From contig CAKVNK010000002.1 in the NCBI GenBank assembly GCA_934777435.1, positions 248,001-312,000 of the forward strand: a stretch of 64,000 bases of DNA, read 5' to 3'. This document shows positions 33,373 to 42,003 of the stretch, in pieces. Origin of the DNA: an uncultured Clostridia bacterium. GTDB lineage: Bacteria; Bacillota; Clostridia; Christensenellales; UBA1242. A program made the position numbers and the translations under genes. Position 1 is the first letter of the stretch, and each line of letters opens with the position of its first letter. The notes beneath the pieces were generated by a model. That model did not search any database and had not been told where the DNA came from. It saw only the letters and a list, made by a program, of their open reading frames with translations.

Positions 33373-34625
33373 TTGCTATAAACTCCCTTTTTGCCAAGTT
33401 CACGTTCGATGCGGATAAGTTGATTATATTTTGCAACACGGTCAGTTCTGCAAATTGAACCAGACTTGATTTGACCGGCATTTACAGCAACTGCAAGGTC
33501 TGCAATAAATGTATCTTCTGTTTCGCCACTGCGGTGAGAAATAATTGTGTTATATCCGTTTTCTTTTGCAAGGCGGATAGTTTCAAGTGTTTCTGTTAAT
33601 GTGCCAATTTGGTTAAGTTTGATTAAAATGGCATTTGCAACACCTTTTTTGATGCCTTCTGCCAAAATTTTAGGGTTTGTAACAAACACGTCATCACCAA
33701 CAATCTGAATTTTGTTGCCTAATTTTTTGGTTATTTTTGCCCAACCTGACCAATCGTTTTCACTGAGTGGGTCTTCTATAGAAATGATAGGGTAGTGTTT
33801 GATAAGATCGGCATACCAATCAATCATCTCGGCAGTTGTTTTGTTGCCTGATTTGCTTTTGGTTAATTCATAAAGTTTTGTTTCTTTGTTATAAAATTCA
33901 CTTGCTGCAACGTCCATGGCAATAGCAATGTCTGTTTTTGGTGTGTAACCAGCATTTTGAATTGCTTGGACAATGGCTTCAAGTGGTTGTTCGTTGTTTT
34001 TGAAGTTGGGAGCAAAACCACCTTCATCACCAACAGCGGTTGGATATTTCATCTGTTTAAGAACTTTTTTCAATTCAACAAATGTTTCACTTGCCATTTG
34101 CATTGCTTCTGCAAAAGTTTTTGCACCAACTGGAACAATCATGTATTCTTGAAAGTCAACATTGCTATCAGCGTGAGCACCGCCATTAATAACGTTCATC
34201 ATAGGAACTGGCAATTTTGTGCCTTTGCCAAGAGTTTTGTATAAATGTTTGCCTTTGTTGATTGCGTTAGCACGTGCACAGGCTAAACTTACAGATAAAA
34301 TTGCGTTAGCCCCAAGGTTTGTTTTGAATTCTGTGCCATCAAGGTCTAACATTGTTTGGTCGATAACTTGTTGGTTTTCAACTGGTAAACCAACAATGTG
34401 TTTTGCAATAATTTTGTTAACATTGTTAACTGCTTTTGTTACGCCTTTGCCATGGAACCTTGTTCCGCCGTCACGCAATTCCAATGCTTCACGTTCACCA
34501 GTGGAAGCACCGCTTGGAACGATGGCAGTTGCAGTTACGCCATTTTGTAAAACAACTTGGCACTCAACAGTTGGATTGCCACGGCTGTCGATAACTTCAT
34601 ATGCTGTTATTTTTTTAATTTTCAT
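33369..34625 (-). CDS. eno: Enolase
   Basis: 418 residues, slightly shorter than the typical 430. DSRGNPTVECQVVL, GASTGEREALELRDG, AVGDEGGFAPNF (catalytic Glu/Lys loop), SIEDPLSENDWSGW, VGDDVFVTN and ISHRSGETEDTFIADLAV are all present. It interconverts 2-phosphoglycerate and phosphoenolpyruvate in glycolysis. The gene leads a two-gene operon with cmk. AGGGGGATAT precedes the ATG. Confidence 0.97.
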   Translation of the reverse strand: MKIKKITAYEVIDSRGNPTVECQVVLQNGVTATAIVPSGASTGEREALELRDGGTRFHGKGVTKAVNNVNKIIAKHIVGLPVENQQVIDQTMLDLDGTEFKTNLGANAILSVSLACARANAINKGKHLYKTLGKGTKLPVPMMNVINGGAHADSNVDFQEYMIVPVGAKTFAEAMQMASETFVELKKVLKQMKYPTAVGDEGGFAPNFKNNEQPLEAIVQAIQNAGYTPKTDIAIAMDVAASEFYNKETKLYELTKSKSGNKTTAEMIDWYADLIKHYPIISIEDPLSENDWSGWAKITKKLGNKIQIVGDDVFVTNPKILAEGIKKGVANAILIKLNQIGTLTETLETIRLAKENGYNTIISHRSGETEDTFIADLAVAVNAGQIKSGSICRTDRVAKYNQLIRIERELGKKGVYSK

Positions 34626-34765
34626 ATATCCCCCTAAATATAAAATTATGATAACACTTAAACTGAAATTTTAAAAGCAAATAGTGACACAAGTTTAAAC
34701 TTTTGGTTTAAGTTTTGTGTGAAATTTTATAATGTGATTTATTAGAATTAAAATGATAAAGTGTA

Positions 34766-34794
34766 TTGACAAAACTATGGTTGTGTGTTATCAT
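34766..34794 (+). promoter_or_regulatory. Promoter of the WG-repeat gene
   Basis: TTGACA at 34766-34771 and TATCAT at 34789-34794, with a 17-bp spacer, 42 bp before the ATG. Confidence 0.65.
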
Positions 34795-34835
34795 ACCAAC
34801 AGTTAAAACACAAGAAAACGTATAAGGTGGTTTGT

Positions 34836-35345
34836 ATGAAAATTGAAACCCTTGGTAACTACCAAATGTTGATAGATGATGACAACAATATTGTCTATCC
34901 ACCAGTTGCTGATAGAATAGTTGCGGTTGGTGAAAACTTGTATGCTGTGTATGCATCTAAAAAAGTAGGGCTTATAAAGTCTAACGGAAGTTTGGTTGTT
35001 CCTTTTGAATTCAACCAGTGTTCTAAATTTAGTCACGGTTTGATAAAAATGGAAAAGGGTTATTCATTTTATTTTTACAACAAAAACGGCAAATTGATTT
35101 ATGTGGCAAATTGGGCAGACGTCGTTTCTGATTTTGATGGAGAAAAAATTTGTATGACAAACTATGATGAAGACCCATACACTCATCAACGCCAAATTGC
35201 TTCTAGAGATGTGTATATTGATTCTATAACAAAATCTTATGATGATTATTCAAATCTCCAAAAAGTTGGCCAAAAGGTCAACAAACTTGTTGATGATAAT
35301 GTTGATGATGTTGATGAGCATTACACACAAGAATCATTATTTTAA
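34836..35345 (+). CDS. WG-repeat-like protein
   Basis: 169 residues from the ATG at 34836, after AAGGTGG. Segments such as KKVGLIKSNGSLVVPFEFNQ fit the WG/KWG repeat pattern (G-L-I-x-x-x-G-x-x-V-x-P-x-F), a beta-propeller-like unit seen in many Firmicutes proteins. Two or three degenerate units are visible, followed by an acidic C-terminus (DDNVDDVDE). No signal peptide, so probably cytosolic. Function unknown; a binding role is likely. Confidence 0.6.
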   Translation: MKIETLGNYQMLIDDDNNIVYPPVADRIVAVGENLYAVYASKKVGLIKSNGSLVVPFEFNQCSKFSHGLIKMEKGYSFYFYNKNGKLIYVANWADVVSDFDGEKICMTNYDEDPYTHQRQIASRDVYIDSITKSYDDYSNLQKVGQKVNKLVDDNVDDVDEHYTQESLF

Positions 35346-35551
35346 AATAAAAAATAAAAGCATGGCATAACGCTGTGTTTTTTTGTAACAAATAACAAAC
35401 TTTCATTAATTTTTTAAATTTTTTTATATGCGGGTGTAATGAAATAGAGATTAAATATATTAATCGTGAAAGTTAAAAAACGAAATGTAAATATTGATTA
35501 TTGATTGAACTTTTGATTAACAAATTTGTTAAATTGTGGTAATATGAACAT

Positions 35552-36166
35552 ATGGAAATATATTCATTAAAAGTTAAATCAAGCAAAAACACAAACATAT
35601 TTATTGTGCAAGATAGTTTTTGTGAACATGAAATTCACAGCGATATAATTGTTAAATTTGGTATTGCAGTGGGGCAATATGATGAACAAAAATTTTGGCA
35701 AGCAGTGGAAGAAAGCAACCAGATAATTGCTTTTAATATGATAGCAAAATATTTATCGTCTAGCATGAAAACTGAAAAGCAAATTAGGGACTATCTTTAT
35801 AAAAAAGAATTCAAAACAAAAACAATAAATTCTGTTGTTGAAAAATTAAAAGAGTATCATTTGATTGATGACCAAAATTTTGCAGTTAACTATATAAAAT
35901 CTAACCCAAATTTTAGTGCCAACAAATTAAAGCAAAAGTTGTTTGGCTTTGGTGTTGATAAACAAATTGTGTCGGAGTGTTTAGATGATTTTGACGACTT
36001 TGAAGGTTGCCAAAAATCTGTTCAAAAGTTTTTGAAAAACAAACCACTAAATCAAAAAACAAAAGAAAAAGTTATGCGTCATTTGTTAACAAAAGGTTAT
36101 AATTGGAACACTATTGGACAAGTGCTTAACGATTATCATTTTGAATATGAATCTTTTGATGAGTGA
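35552..36166 (+). CDS. recX: Regulatory protein RecX
   Basis: 204 residues built of three-helix repeats: SSSMKTEKQIRDYLYKKEF, VEKLKEYHLIDDQNFAVNYI, and NPNFSANKLKQKLFGFGVDK with the closing LTKGYNWNTIGQVL. These are characteristic of RecX, which caps and inhibits RecA filaments. recA is not in this window. An extended -10 (TGGTAATAT) ends 6 nt before the ATG and no ribosome site is seen. Confidence 0.85.
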   Translation: MEIYSLKVKSSKNTNIFIVQDSFCEHEIHSDIIVKFGIAVGQYDEQKFWQAVEESNQIIAFNMIAKYLSSSMKTEKQIRDYLYKKEFKTKTINSVVEKLKEYHLIDDQNFAVNYIKSNPNFSANKLKQKLFGFGVDKQIVSECLDDFDDFEGCQKSVQKFLKNKPLNQKTKEKVMRHLLTKGYNWNTIGQVLNDYHFEYESFDE

Positions 36167-36400
36167 ATTAATTGATAATTGTATTTGTAAATAAAAGAAG
36201 TATTTGTGAATTAATAATTGATAAAAATTTATTAAAAAATTAAAAAATATTAATAAAAAACCTAAAAAATAGCAATATAATTGAATTTTAATTAATATTT
36301 TTATTATTTTGATTAATTATTATTGATAATTTATTTGATTTAAAAATAAATGTTTTGCTATTACTTTAATAAGTTTAAACACAATATAAAAGGAAATATT
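36167..36400. other. AT-rich intergenic region
   Basis: About 230 bp, extremely AT-rich. It may hold the acpS promoter; nothing else is recognised. Confidence 0.4.
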
Positions 36401-36748
36401 ATGATAGGTATAGATTTTGAAAGCACAACAAGATTTGAACATTATTTAGACGAAGGCTTAAAAAGATTGTTCACTGAAAATGAAATGAAATATGCAAAAG
36501 AATATGAAAACTATTTAGAACATTTAACAGGCTTCTTTTGTGTTAAAGAGGCGTTTGTGAAAGCGTTGGATACTGATGTTGATTATTTACAAATTGAAGT
36601 TTTGCACACTGAATCAGGTAAGCCATACATAAATGAAACACCATATTTAAAAAAGGTTTTAAAACAAAAAAATGTGGAAAGTGTTGATGTTAGCATTTCA
36701 CATTGTAAACAGTTTTCAGTGGCTGTTGTGCAAGCAAACGAGTGGTAA
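36401..36748 (+). CDS. acpS: Holo-[acyl-carrier-protein] synthase
   Basis: 115 residues from the ATG at 36401, after AAAAGGAAAT. MIGIDFE at the start supplies the first metal ligand Asp, FFCVKEAFVKAL matches the family F-x-x-K-E-A-x-x-K-A signature, and VDVSISHCKQFSVAVV is the conserved S-x-S-H element. The enzyme moves 4'-phosphopantetheine from coenzyme A to acyl carrier protein for fatty acid synthesis. The following gene starts 43 bp later on the same strand. Confidence 0.9.
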   Translation: MIGIDFESTTRFEHYLDEGLKRLFTENEMKYAKEYENYLEHLTGFFCVKEAFVKALDTDVDYLQIEVLHTESGKPYINETPYLKKVLKQKNVESVDVSISHCKQFSVAVVQANEW

Positions 36749-36790
36749 GACTAATTAACAAAATATCACGATTTCTAAAGGCGGAATATT

Positions 36791-37426
36791 ATGAAGATTG
36801 AAAACGAATACAGAGAAGATGAGGTTATTGTGCCAACAGCAGAAACAGAAGCGCAGGCTGTAAAGATATTTGAAAATTACTATGCTTTTCTTGGCTATTT
36901 TCAAGTGCAGGTAACACAACTTGACCATATGTTTTTTGAGCCAAAGTTATATGACCTATATTTTGACAAACTTGAAAAGGTTGAAGGAAGGCTACGTAAG
37001 AAAAAGGTAAGGCATTATTTTTATAGCGTTGAAAATTTGGTAAGGCTTAAAAGATATGGCGAAATCTATATTGATATGCAACTAAAAACAAATGAAAATG
37101 ACAATTCAAAATCAGCAGAAGAAAAAGAAATTTTTGCAAAAACTTTTAAAAAATATAAAGATAGACTTTCAAAAGCGTTTGAAAATAAATTGGCTTATCT
37201 TAACAATTTAATGTTGCTTTCAAAGTTAGAAAAAGTTGAACATCGCAAATTGGTTAGACCTGTTGGAGTTGTACATTTGCTTGAACAATTTAAAATTGCA
37301 GACCCTGATGATTATGCTAAACTTGAAGCAAAAGTTAATAAAGACTTTGCTTTAAAAGTTAAATGTGAAAATCAAATTGTTGAAGATAATTTGGTTGAAA
37401 AAACTGTTGATGTTGGTAATAATTAA
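36791..37426 (+). CDS. Hypothetical helical protein
   Basis: 211 residues with AAAGGCGG upstream. It is highly charged (Lys/Glu) and predicted mostly helical, with no signal peptide or transmembrane segment. The central part (KKYKDRLSKAFENKLAYLNN) could form a coiled coil. It probably shares a transcript with acpS. No family recognised. Confidence 0.6.
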   Translation: MKIENEYREDEVIVPTAETEAQAVKIFENYYAFLGYFQVQVTQLDHMFFEPKLYDLYFDKLEKVEGRLRKKKVRHYFYSVENLVRLKRYGEIYIDMQLKTNENDNSKSAEEKEIFAKTFKKYKDRLSKAFENKLAYLNNLMLLSKLEKVEHRKLVRPVGVVHLLEQFKIADPDDYAKLEAKVNKDFALKVKCENQIVEDNLVEKTVDVGNN

Positions 37427-37532
37427 TTGTTAAAAAAATAGAAAAAATAAATATAAACACAAAAAATAATTATAATTTAATTAAATTAATGAAAAAAATA
37501 ATAAAAAATTGATAAAAATTCAATAAAAAATT

Positions 37533-37561
37533 AAAAAATCCACATTTTTTGTGGATTTTTT
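37533..37561. terminator. Bidirectional terminator
   Basis: AAAAAATCCACA/TGTGGATTTTTT hairpin between the convergent hypothetical gene and ileS. The remaining roughly 250 bp here are AT-rich without a gene. Confidence 0.8.
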
Positions 37562-37698
37562 GTTTAGTAATATTTAATTTTGTTTCAAATTAAATTTTAA
37601 ATTTGAGTTAAGTTTTTATTTAAAATCAGTTTATAACAATCTAAAAATGATTTAGCAATTCAATTAAATTTTTGTTGTAATATTGCGTTTGGCTTTTA

Positions 37699-40600
37699 TT
37701 ATCTTGCCATTTTGATTGTGATTTGTTCGTCACCAATTTCAACTGTTGAAACCTTTTCAGGTTTTGCAATTTCACCAACATTTAAAATCAAAAGTTCGGC
37801 TTTGATTTTGTTTAAGTATGTGTTTAAAATTTCAGTTAAATCTGTGCCAGTTGTTGCAAACTCAACATTGATTCTATCGTCAACATTAAAGTTTGCTTCC
37901 TTACGCATAACTTGGCAAGCACGGATAAGTTCACGTGCTAAACCTTCAAGCATAAGGTTGCGGTCAAGGGTGATGTCAAGCACAACTGTAATATCGTTTT
38001 CGTTTGCTATAACAAATTCGTCTTTTGCCTTTGTTGAAAGCACAAAAAGTTCTGGGCTAAGGTTTGTAAATTCTTTTATATTAACGTTGCCGTTTTTATA
38101 TCCGTTTACATATTCAGCCATTTCATTATCGGTTGCGTTAACTAAATAGTTTTTAACCTTTTGCACGTCACCTTTAAGCACTGCGCCTGCTTTGCGGAAG
38201 TCAAGGTTTAAAAGTTCAACATTAAATTTGCTGTTATCATGTTCCATAACCACATTTTTAATGTTAAGTTCACTTTCAATAATGTCACGGTACAAATCAA
38301 CTGCTTCTGCGACCAATTTATTGCCATTGATATACATGGTTTTAAGTGGTTGTTTAACTTTGATTTGATTTTCGTTTCTGAGTTTGCTTGCCATTGTGAA
38401 AATGTTACGCACAATATCAGTTTTTGCAGTGTAGCCACAATCTGCTACTTTAAATTCTGCAACTTTAAAGCCGTTTAAAGCCACACTTTCGGTTGCGTTT
38501 TTATCTAACTCACGCACTGCATTTTGCCAAATATATTCGCTGATAAATGGAACAATAGGGAACATTGCCATTGCAATATTTTTAAGTGCATAGTTAAGGC
38601 AGAAATATGCGTTGGTTGTGTCAACATTATTTTCGCTTTTATAGAATCTGCGACGGTTGTTACGGATATACCAGTTGGTAAGTTCGTCAACTAAAACTTC
38701 AAAGTCTTTACTTACGCCACCAAAATCTTGACCTTTATAGCAGTTTTCAGCGTTTAATGTAAATTCATTAACACGATTGATAAGCCATTTATCCATAAAT
38801 GTTAATTGGCTTTCTTCTGGTTTAAAGTTTGTTAAATCAGGTTTATCCAAGCATGCATAGGTGTTAAGGAAGATATATGCGTTCCAAAGACCAAGCAATT
38901 TACGTTTAACTTCGTCACAAGTGTCACGACCAAACTTAACATCATTGATAAGTGGAGTGGCAACAAAGTTGTAACGGATAATATCTGCACCGATTTCTTT
39001 AAATGCTGTGTCAAGTGGGATATTGTTAGGGCTTGATTTTGAAAGTTTTTTGCCTTCTTGGTCCAACAACATAGGTGTGGTTGCAATTTTGTTGTAAGGT
39101 GCTTTGCCAGTTAAAACAACGCTCATTACAAGCAAACTATAGAACCACAAACGGATTTGCTCTTTACCTTCAATCACGCACTCTATTGGGAAGTTCTTTT
39201 CAAAGAAAGATTTATCGTCAAAATAATGTTTTGTGCTGAAAGGTGTGATACCAGCGTCAAGCCAGCAGTCGCCAACTTCTTTGATACGGCTAACCTTGTG
39301 ACCACAGTGTGGACAACTGATTTTAATATCGTCAATATAAGGGCGGTGCAAGTGTGGTAATGCTTCCACTTCTTGTTTGCTTGAAAGGCGTTCAAATTCT
39401 TCTAAACTGCCAACAACTGTTAATTTACCGCAGTGTGGGCAAGGGTAGAAAGGCAATGGTAAGCCATAATAACGAGAACGAGAAATTGCCCAGTCGCCCA
39501 TATTGTTAAGCCAGTCTAACATACGCTTTTTCATAAAGTCTGGTTGGAATTCAACTGGTTCGATTGCTTTAATTAATTGTGGACGCAATTCGTCCATTTT
39601 GATAACCCATTGATCAACCAAACGGAACAAGAGTGGGTTTTTACATCTCCAACAGTGTGGGTAACTGTGGGTGTATTTATGTGTGTAATAAAGTTTGCCA
39701 TTTTGCTTCATTAAATCAAACACAAAATCACGTGTTTCATCGCAATTTGCATTTTTGCCAGCAAATACACCAAAATTATCATAATATATGCCAGATTCAT
39801 TGATAGGGCAAATTTGTTTTAAACCTAAACTTTTGCCAAGTTCAAAGTCCGCATCACCACAGCCTGGAGCAATATGAACAGCACCTGTGCCTTCGGTTTT
39901 TTGAACTTCGTTCCATGCCACAATTTTGTGTTCAAATTGTTGTTCGCTAAGGTCTGGGAAGCAGGTTTCATAAGTTGAACCAACTAAATCAGCACCTTTA
40001 ACAGTTTTAACAATTTCAACAACATCATCTTTAAGCACTTTCATAAGGTCGGAACAAACGATAATGTTGCGGTTTTGTGATTTTACTTTAACAATGTTAT
40101 AGTCAAATTCAGGGTTGACAGCAACTGCAACGTTGGCAGTTAATGTCCAAGGAGTGGTTGTCCACACCAAAATATCGTTGTTGCTGTTTTTGATAGGACA
40201 TTTAAAGAAGATTGCAAGGCAGGTGTCGTTTTGATAAGCGTCTGCATCACTCATTTCATGGTCACTTAAACTTGTTCCACAACGTGTGCACCAACGCATA
40301 ATACGATGACTGTTTGCAATGTAGCCCTTTTCTTGACATTTTTTCAAGAAATACCAAATTGTGGTGATGTTATTATCACTGTTTGTGTAATAGCTATCGT
40401 CCCAATTCATCCATTGACCAAGACGAATTGAACTTTGTGTTTGCATTGCAGAATATTTATCCACAGTTTGCATACATTGACTAACAAATTTGCCAATGCC
40501 GTATTGTTCAATTTCCTTTTTGCTGTTAAGCCCAAGTTCACGTTCAACACGCAATTCAACTGGCAAGCCGTGTGCGTCAAAGCCGTTTTGATAGTGTTGG

Positions 40601-40833
40601 TCGCAACCTTCAAGGGCTGCAAACTTAATCATAGCGTCTTTAAAAGTGCGGTTGTAAGCATGGTGTAAACCCATAATATAGTTGGCGGTTATAGGGCCGT
40701 CAAGAGTTGCATAATATTTGCCAGTTTGTTTGTTTTTTGCTTTTAATTTGCCAAAAATATCATTGTTTTGCCAAAAGTTTAAAACTTCTTCTTCCATTGC
40801 AACATAATTTAAATTGCCTTGTTCTTTTTTCAT
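37699..40833 (-). CDS. ileS: Isoleucyl-tRNA synthetase (divergent)
   Basis: 1044 residues. The Rossmann part starts ATLDGPITANYIMGLHHAYN, where the HIGH motif is changed to L-H-H-A. An editing CP1 domain (WTTTPWTLTANVAVAV) follows, then class I signatures EGKEQIRLWFYSLLVM and GKKLSKSSPN (K-L-S-K-S). Four Cys-rich knuckles are visible (WCTRCGTS; HCWRCKNPL; CPHCGKL; CPHCGHK). The length and C-terminal part resemble the larger, eukaryote/archaeal-like IleRS type. It charges tRNA-Ile. AAAGGAGATT precedes the ATG. Expression is probably controlled by the attenuator at 40918-41071. Confidence 0.93.
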   Translation of the reverse strand: MKKEQGNLNYVAMEEEVLNFWQNNDIFGKLKAKNKQTGKYYATLDGPITANYIMGLHHAYNRTFKDAMIKFAALEGCDQHYQNGFDAHGLPVELRVERELGLNSKKEIEQYGIGKFVSQCMQTVDKYSAMQTQSSIRLGQWMNWDDSYYTNSDNNITTIWYFLKKCQEKGYIANSHRIMRWCTRCGTSLSDHEMSDADAYQNDTCLAIFFKCPIKNSNNDILVWTTTPWTLTANVAVAVNPEFDYNIVKVKSQNRNIIVCSDLMKVLKDDVVEIVKTVKGADLVGSTYETCFPDLSEQQFEHKIVAWNEVQKTEGTGAVHIAPGCGDADFELGKSLGLKQICPINESGIYYDNFGVFAGKNANCDETRDFVFDLMKQNGKLYYTHKYTHSYPHCWRCKNPLLFRLVDQWVIKMDELRPQLIKAIEPVEFQPDFMKKRMLDWLNNMGDWAISRSRYYGLPLPFYPCPHCGKLTVVGSLEEFERLSSKQEVEALPHLHRPYIDDIKISCPHCGHKVSRIKEVGDCWLDAGITPFSTKHYFDDKSFFEKNFPIECVIEGKEQIRLWFYSLLVMSVVLTGKAPYNKIATTPMLLDQEGKKLSKSSPNNIPLDTAFKEIGADIIRYNFVATPLINDVKFGRDTCDEVKRKLLGLWNAYIFLNTYACLDKPDLTNFKPEESQLTFMDKWLINRVNEFTLNAENCYKGQDFGGVSKDFEVLVDELTNWYIRNNRRRFYKSENNVDTTNAYFCLNYALKNIAMAMFPIVPFISEYIWQNAVRELDKNATESVALNGFKVAEFKVADCGYTAKTDIVRNIFTMASKLRNENQIKVKQPLKTMYINGNKLVAEAVDLYRDIIESELNIKNVVMEHDNSKFNVELLNLDFRKAGAVLKGDVQKVKNYLVNATDNEMAEYVNGYKNGNVNIKEFTNLSPELFVLSTKAKDEFVIANENDITVVLDITLDRNLMLEGLARELIRACQVMRKEANFNVDDRINVEFATTGTDLTEILNTYLNKIKAELLILNVGEIAKPEKVSTVEIGDEQITIKMAR

Positions 40834-40917
40834 ATAATCTCCTTTAAGTTTTTCTTGTTAAAGATTCTAGTTTTCTTTAAATTTTAAGATTTTTAAATTT
40901 TAATTTGCCTTAATTTT

Positions 40918-41071
40918 AAAAAAATGCCAGCGTTAGGCTGACATTTTAAACAGCAAAACGCTTTCTACATCTTGATAGGTAGAATAATTTTGCTGATAAT
41001 AATAACTGCTATAATAAATGATAGTAAACCCATAATGCCTTTATTATATATAATAGGATAAAGATTGTCAA
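40918..41071 (-). promoter_or_regulatory. ileS promoter and ribosome-mediated transcription attenuator
   Basis: The promoter is TTGACA (41066-41071), 17 bp, TATAAT (41043-41048). Three arms follow. Arm 1 is CAGCAAAA (40988-40995), inside the leader ORF. Arm 2 is CGTTTTGCTG (40951-40960); its TTTTGCTG pairs perfectly with arm 1. Arm 3 is CAGCCTAACG (40931-40940); it can pair with arm 2 (CGTT/AACG and GCTG/CAGC). The terminator is AATGTCAGC/GCTGGCATT with seven T (40918-40945) and uses arm 3. No T-box core (GGTGGTACCGCG-like) is seen. Stalling at Ile codons would cover arm 1 and favour the 2:3 antiterminator. Confidence 0.75.
40965..41033 (-). CDS. Isoleucine-rich leader peptide of ileS
   Basis: 22 codons plus TAG. 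Starting MGLLSFIIAVIIISK, eight of 22 residues are Ile, at positions 7, 8, 11, 12, 13, 16, 17 and 20. The ATG lies 9 nt after the -10 box, so the message would be leaderless, as for many genes here. The ORF overlaps the first attenuator arm and ends 20 nt before the terminator stem. It is interpreted as a sensor of charged tRNA-Ile. Confidence 0.7.
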   Translation of the reverse strand: MGLLSFIIAVIIISKIILPIKM

Positions 41072-41088
41072 TCAAATTGAATTAAATT

Positions 41089-41754
41089 TTATATTTGCCA
41101 ATCAATAGGGCTGACACCATGTGAAACTAAAAATTGGTTGCATTTGCTGAAATGTTTGCAACCGAAAAACCCGTTATATGCTGAAAATGGGCTAGGGTGT
41201 GCAGATTGCAAAACAAGGTGATTTGGGTTGTTTAACATTGGTAAAAAACTTTTTGCGTGGTTGCCCCAAAGCATAAATACAATAGGTTGGTTTTGCTCGT
41301 TTAAAATTTCAATAACCTTTTTTGTGAAAGTATGCCACAAATCGTTTGCATGGCTGGCTGGTTGGTGGGCTATAACTGTTAGACTTGTGTTTAAAAGCAC
41401 CACACCTTGGCGTGCCCATGCAGTTAAATCCGTGCAATCACTCATTGTTAAACCTAAATCTTCATGAATTTCTTTAAAAATATTCCTAAGGCTGGGTTGT
41501 GGAGTTCCATTGTGACAACTAAATGCTAAACCATGTGCTTGACCTTCTGTATGGTATGGGTCTTGCCCAATAATAACCACTTTAACTTGATTGATAGGCA
41601 CAAGGTTAAGTGCATTAAAAACTTCCGCTTTGGGTGGATAAACAGTTTTGCTGGCATACTCACTGTTAAGCCAACTGAACAAGTGTTGTTTATAATCTTT
41701 ATCAAATCTTGTGGAAAGGGCGTTGCTCCAACTTTTATCTAATACGTAATCCAT
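41089..41754 (-). CDS. ung: Uracil-DNA glycosylase
   Basis: 221 residues, standard for family 1. The water-activating loop VVIIGQDPYHTEGQAHGLAF, the stacking region PSLRNIFKEIHEDLG, FMLWGNHAKSF and the Leu-intercalation loop LQSAHPSPFSAYNGFFGCKHF are all present. It removes uracil from DNA at the start of base-excision repair. An extended -10 (TGATATAAT) ends 6 nt before the ATG and there is no ribosome site. Its 3' end lies just upstream of the ileS promoter. Confidence 0.97.
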   Translation of the reverse strand: MDYVLDKSWSNALSTRFDKDYKQHLFSWLNSEYASKTVYPPKAEVFNALNLVPINQVKVVIIGQDPYHTEGQAHGLAFSCHNGTPQPSLRNIFKEIHEDLGLTMSDCTDLTAWARQGVVLLNTSLTVIAHQPASHANDLWHTFTKKVIEILNEQNQPIVFMLWGNHAKSFLPMLNNPNHLVLQSAHPSPFSAYNGFFGCKHFSKCNQFLVSHGVSPIDWQI

Positions 41755-42003
41755 AAAAATATTATATCACACACATATTGAAACGCCAAATTAATATCGG
41801 TTGGTTGATAAAATTTGTTGGCTGATAAATCAAATTTGTGTGAAAAATGCGATTGTCGGTTTGTGGTTATAAGTGATCGGTTAGTTTTATGTTTTTTTGA
41901 ATTTATTGATGAAAATTAACTGGTGGTGGGCAGTGTTATGAATTGGGACAAATAAATATATAACCATATAAAACGGAACGCTTTAAAATATGTGAACGAC
42001 AGG

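Noticed and set aside
40834..41036. T-box riboswitch before ileS
   Set aside because: Expected for the phylum, but the conserved GGTGG antiterminator bulge and AGTA elements are absent; the peptide attenuator explains the region better.
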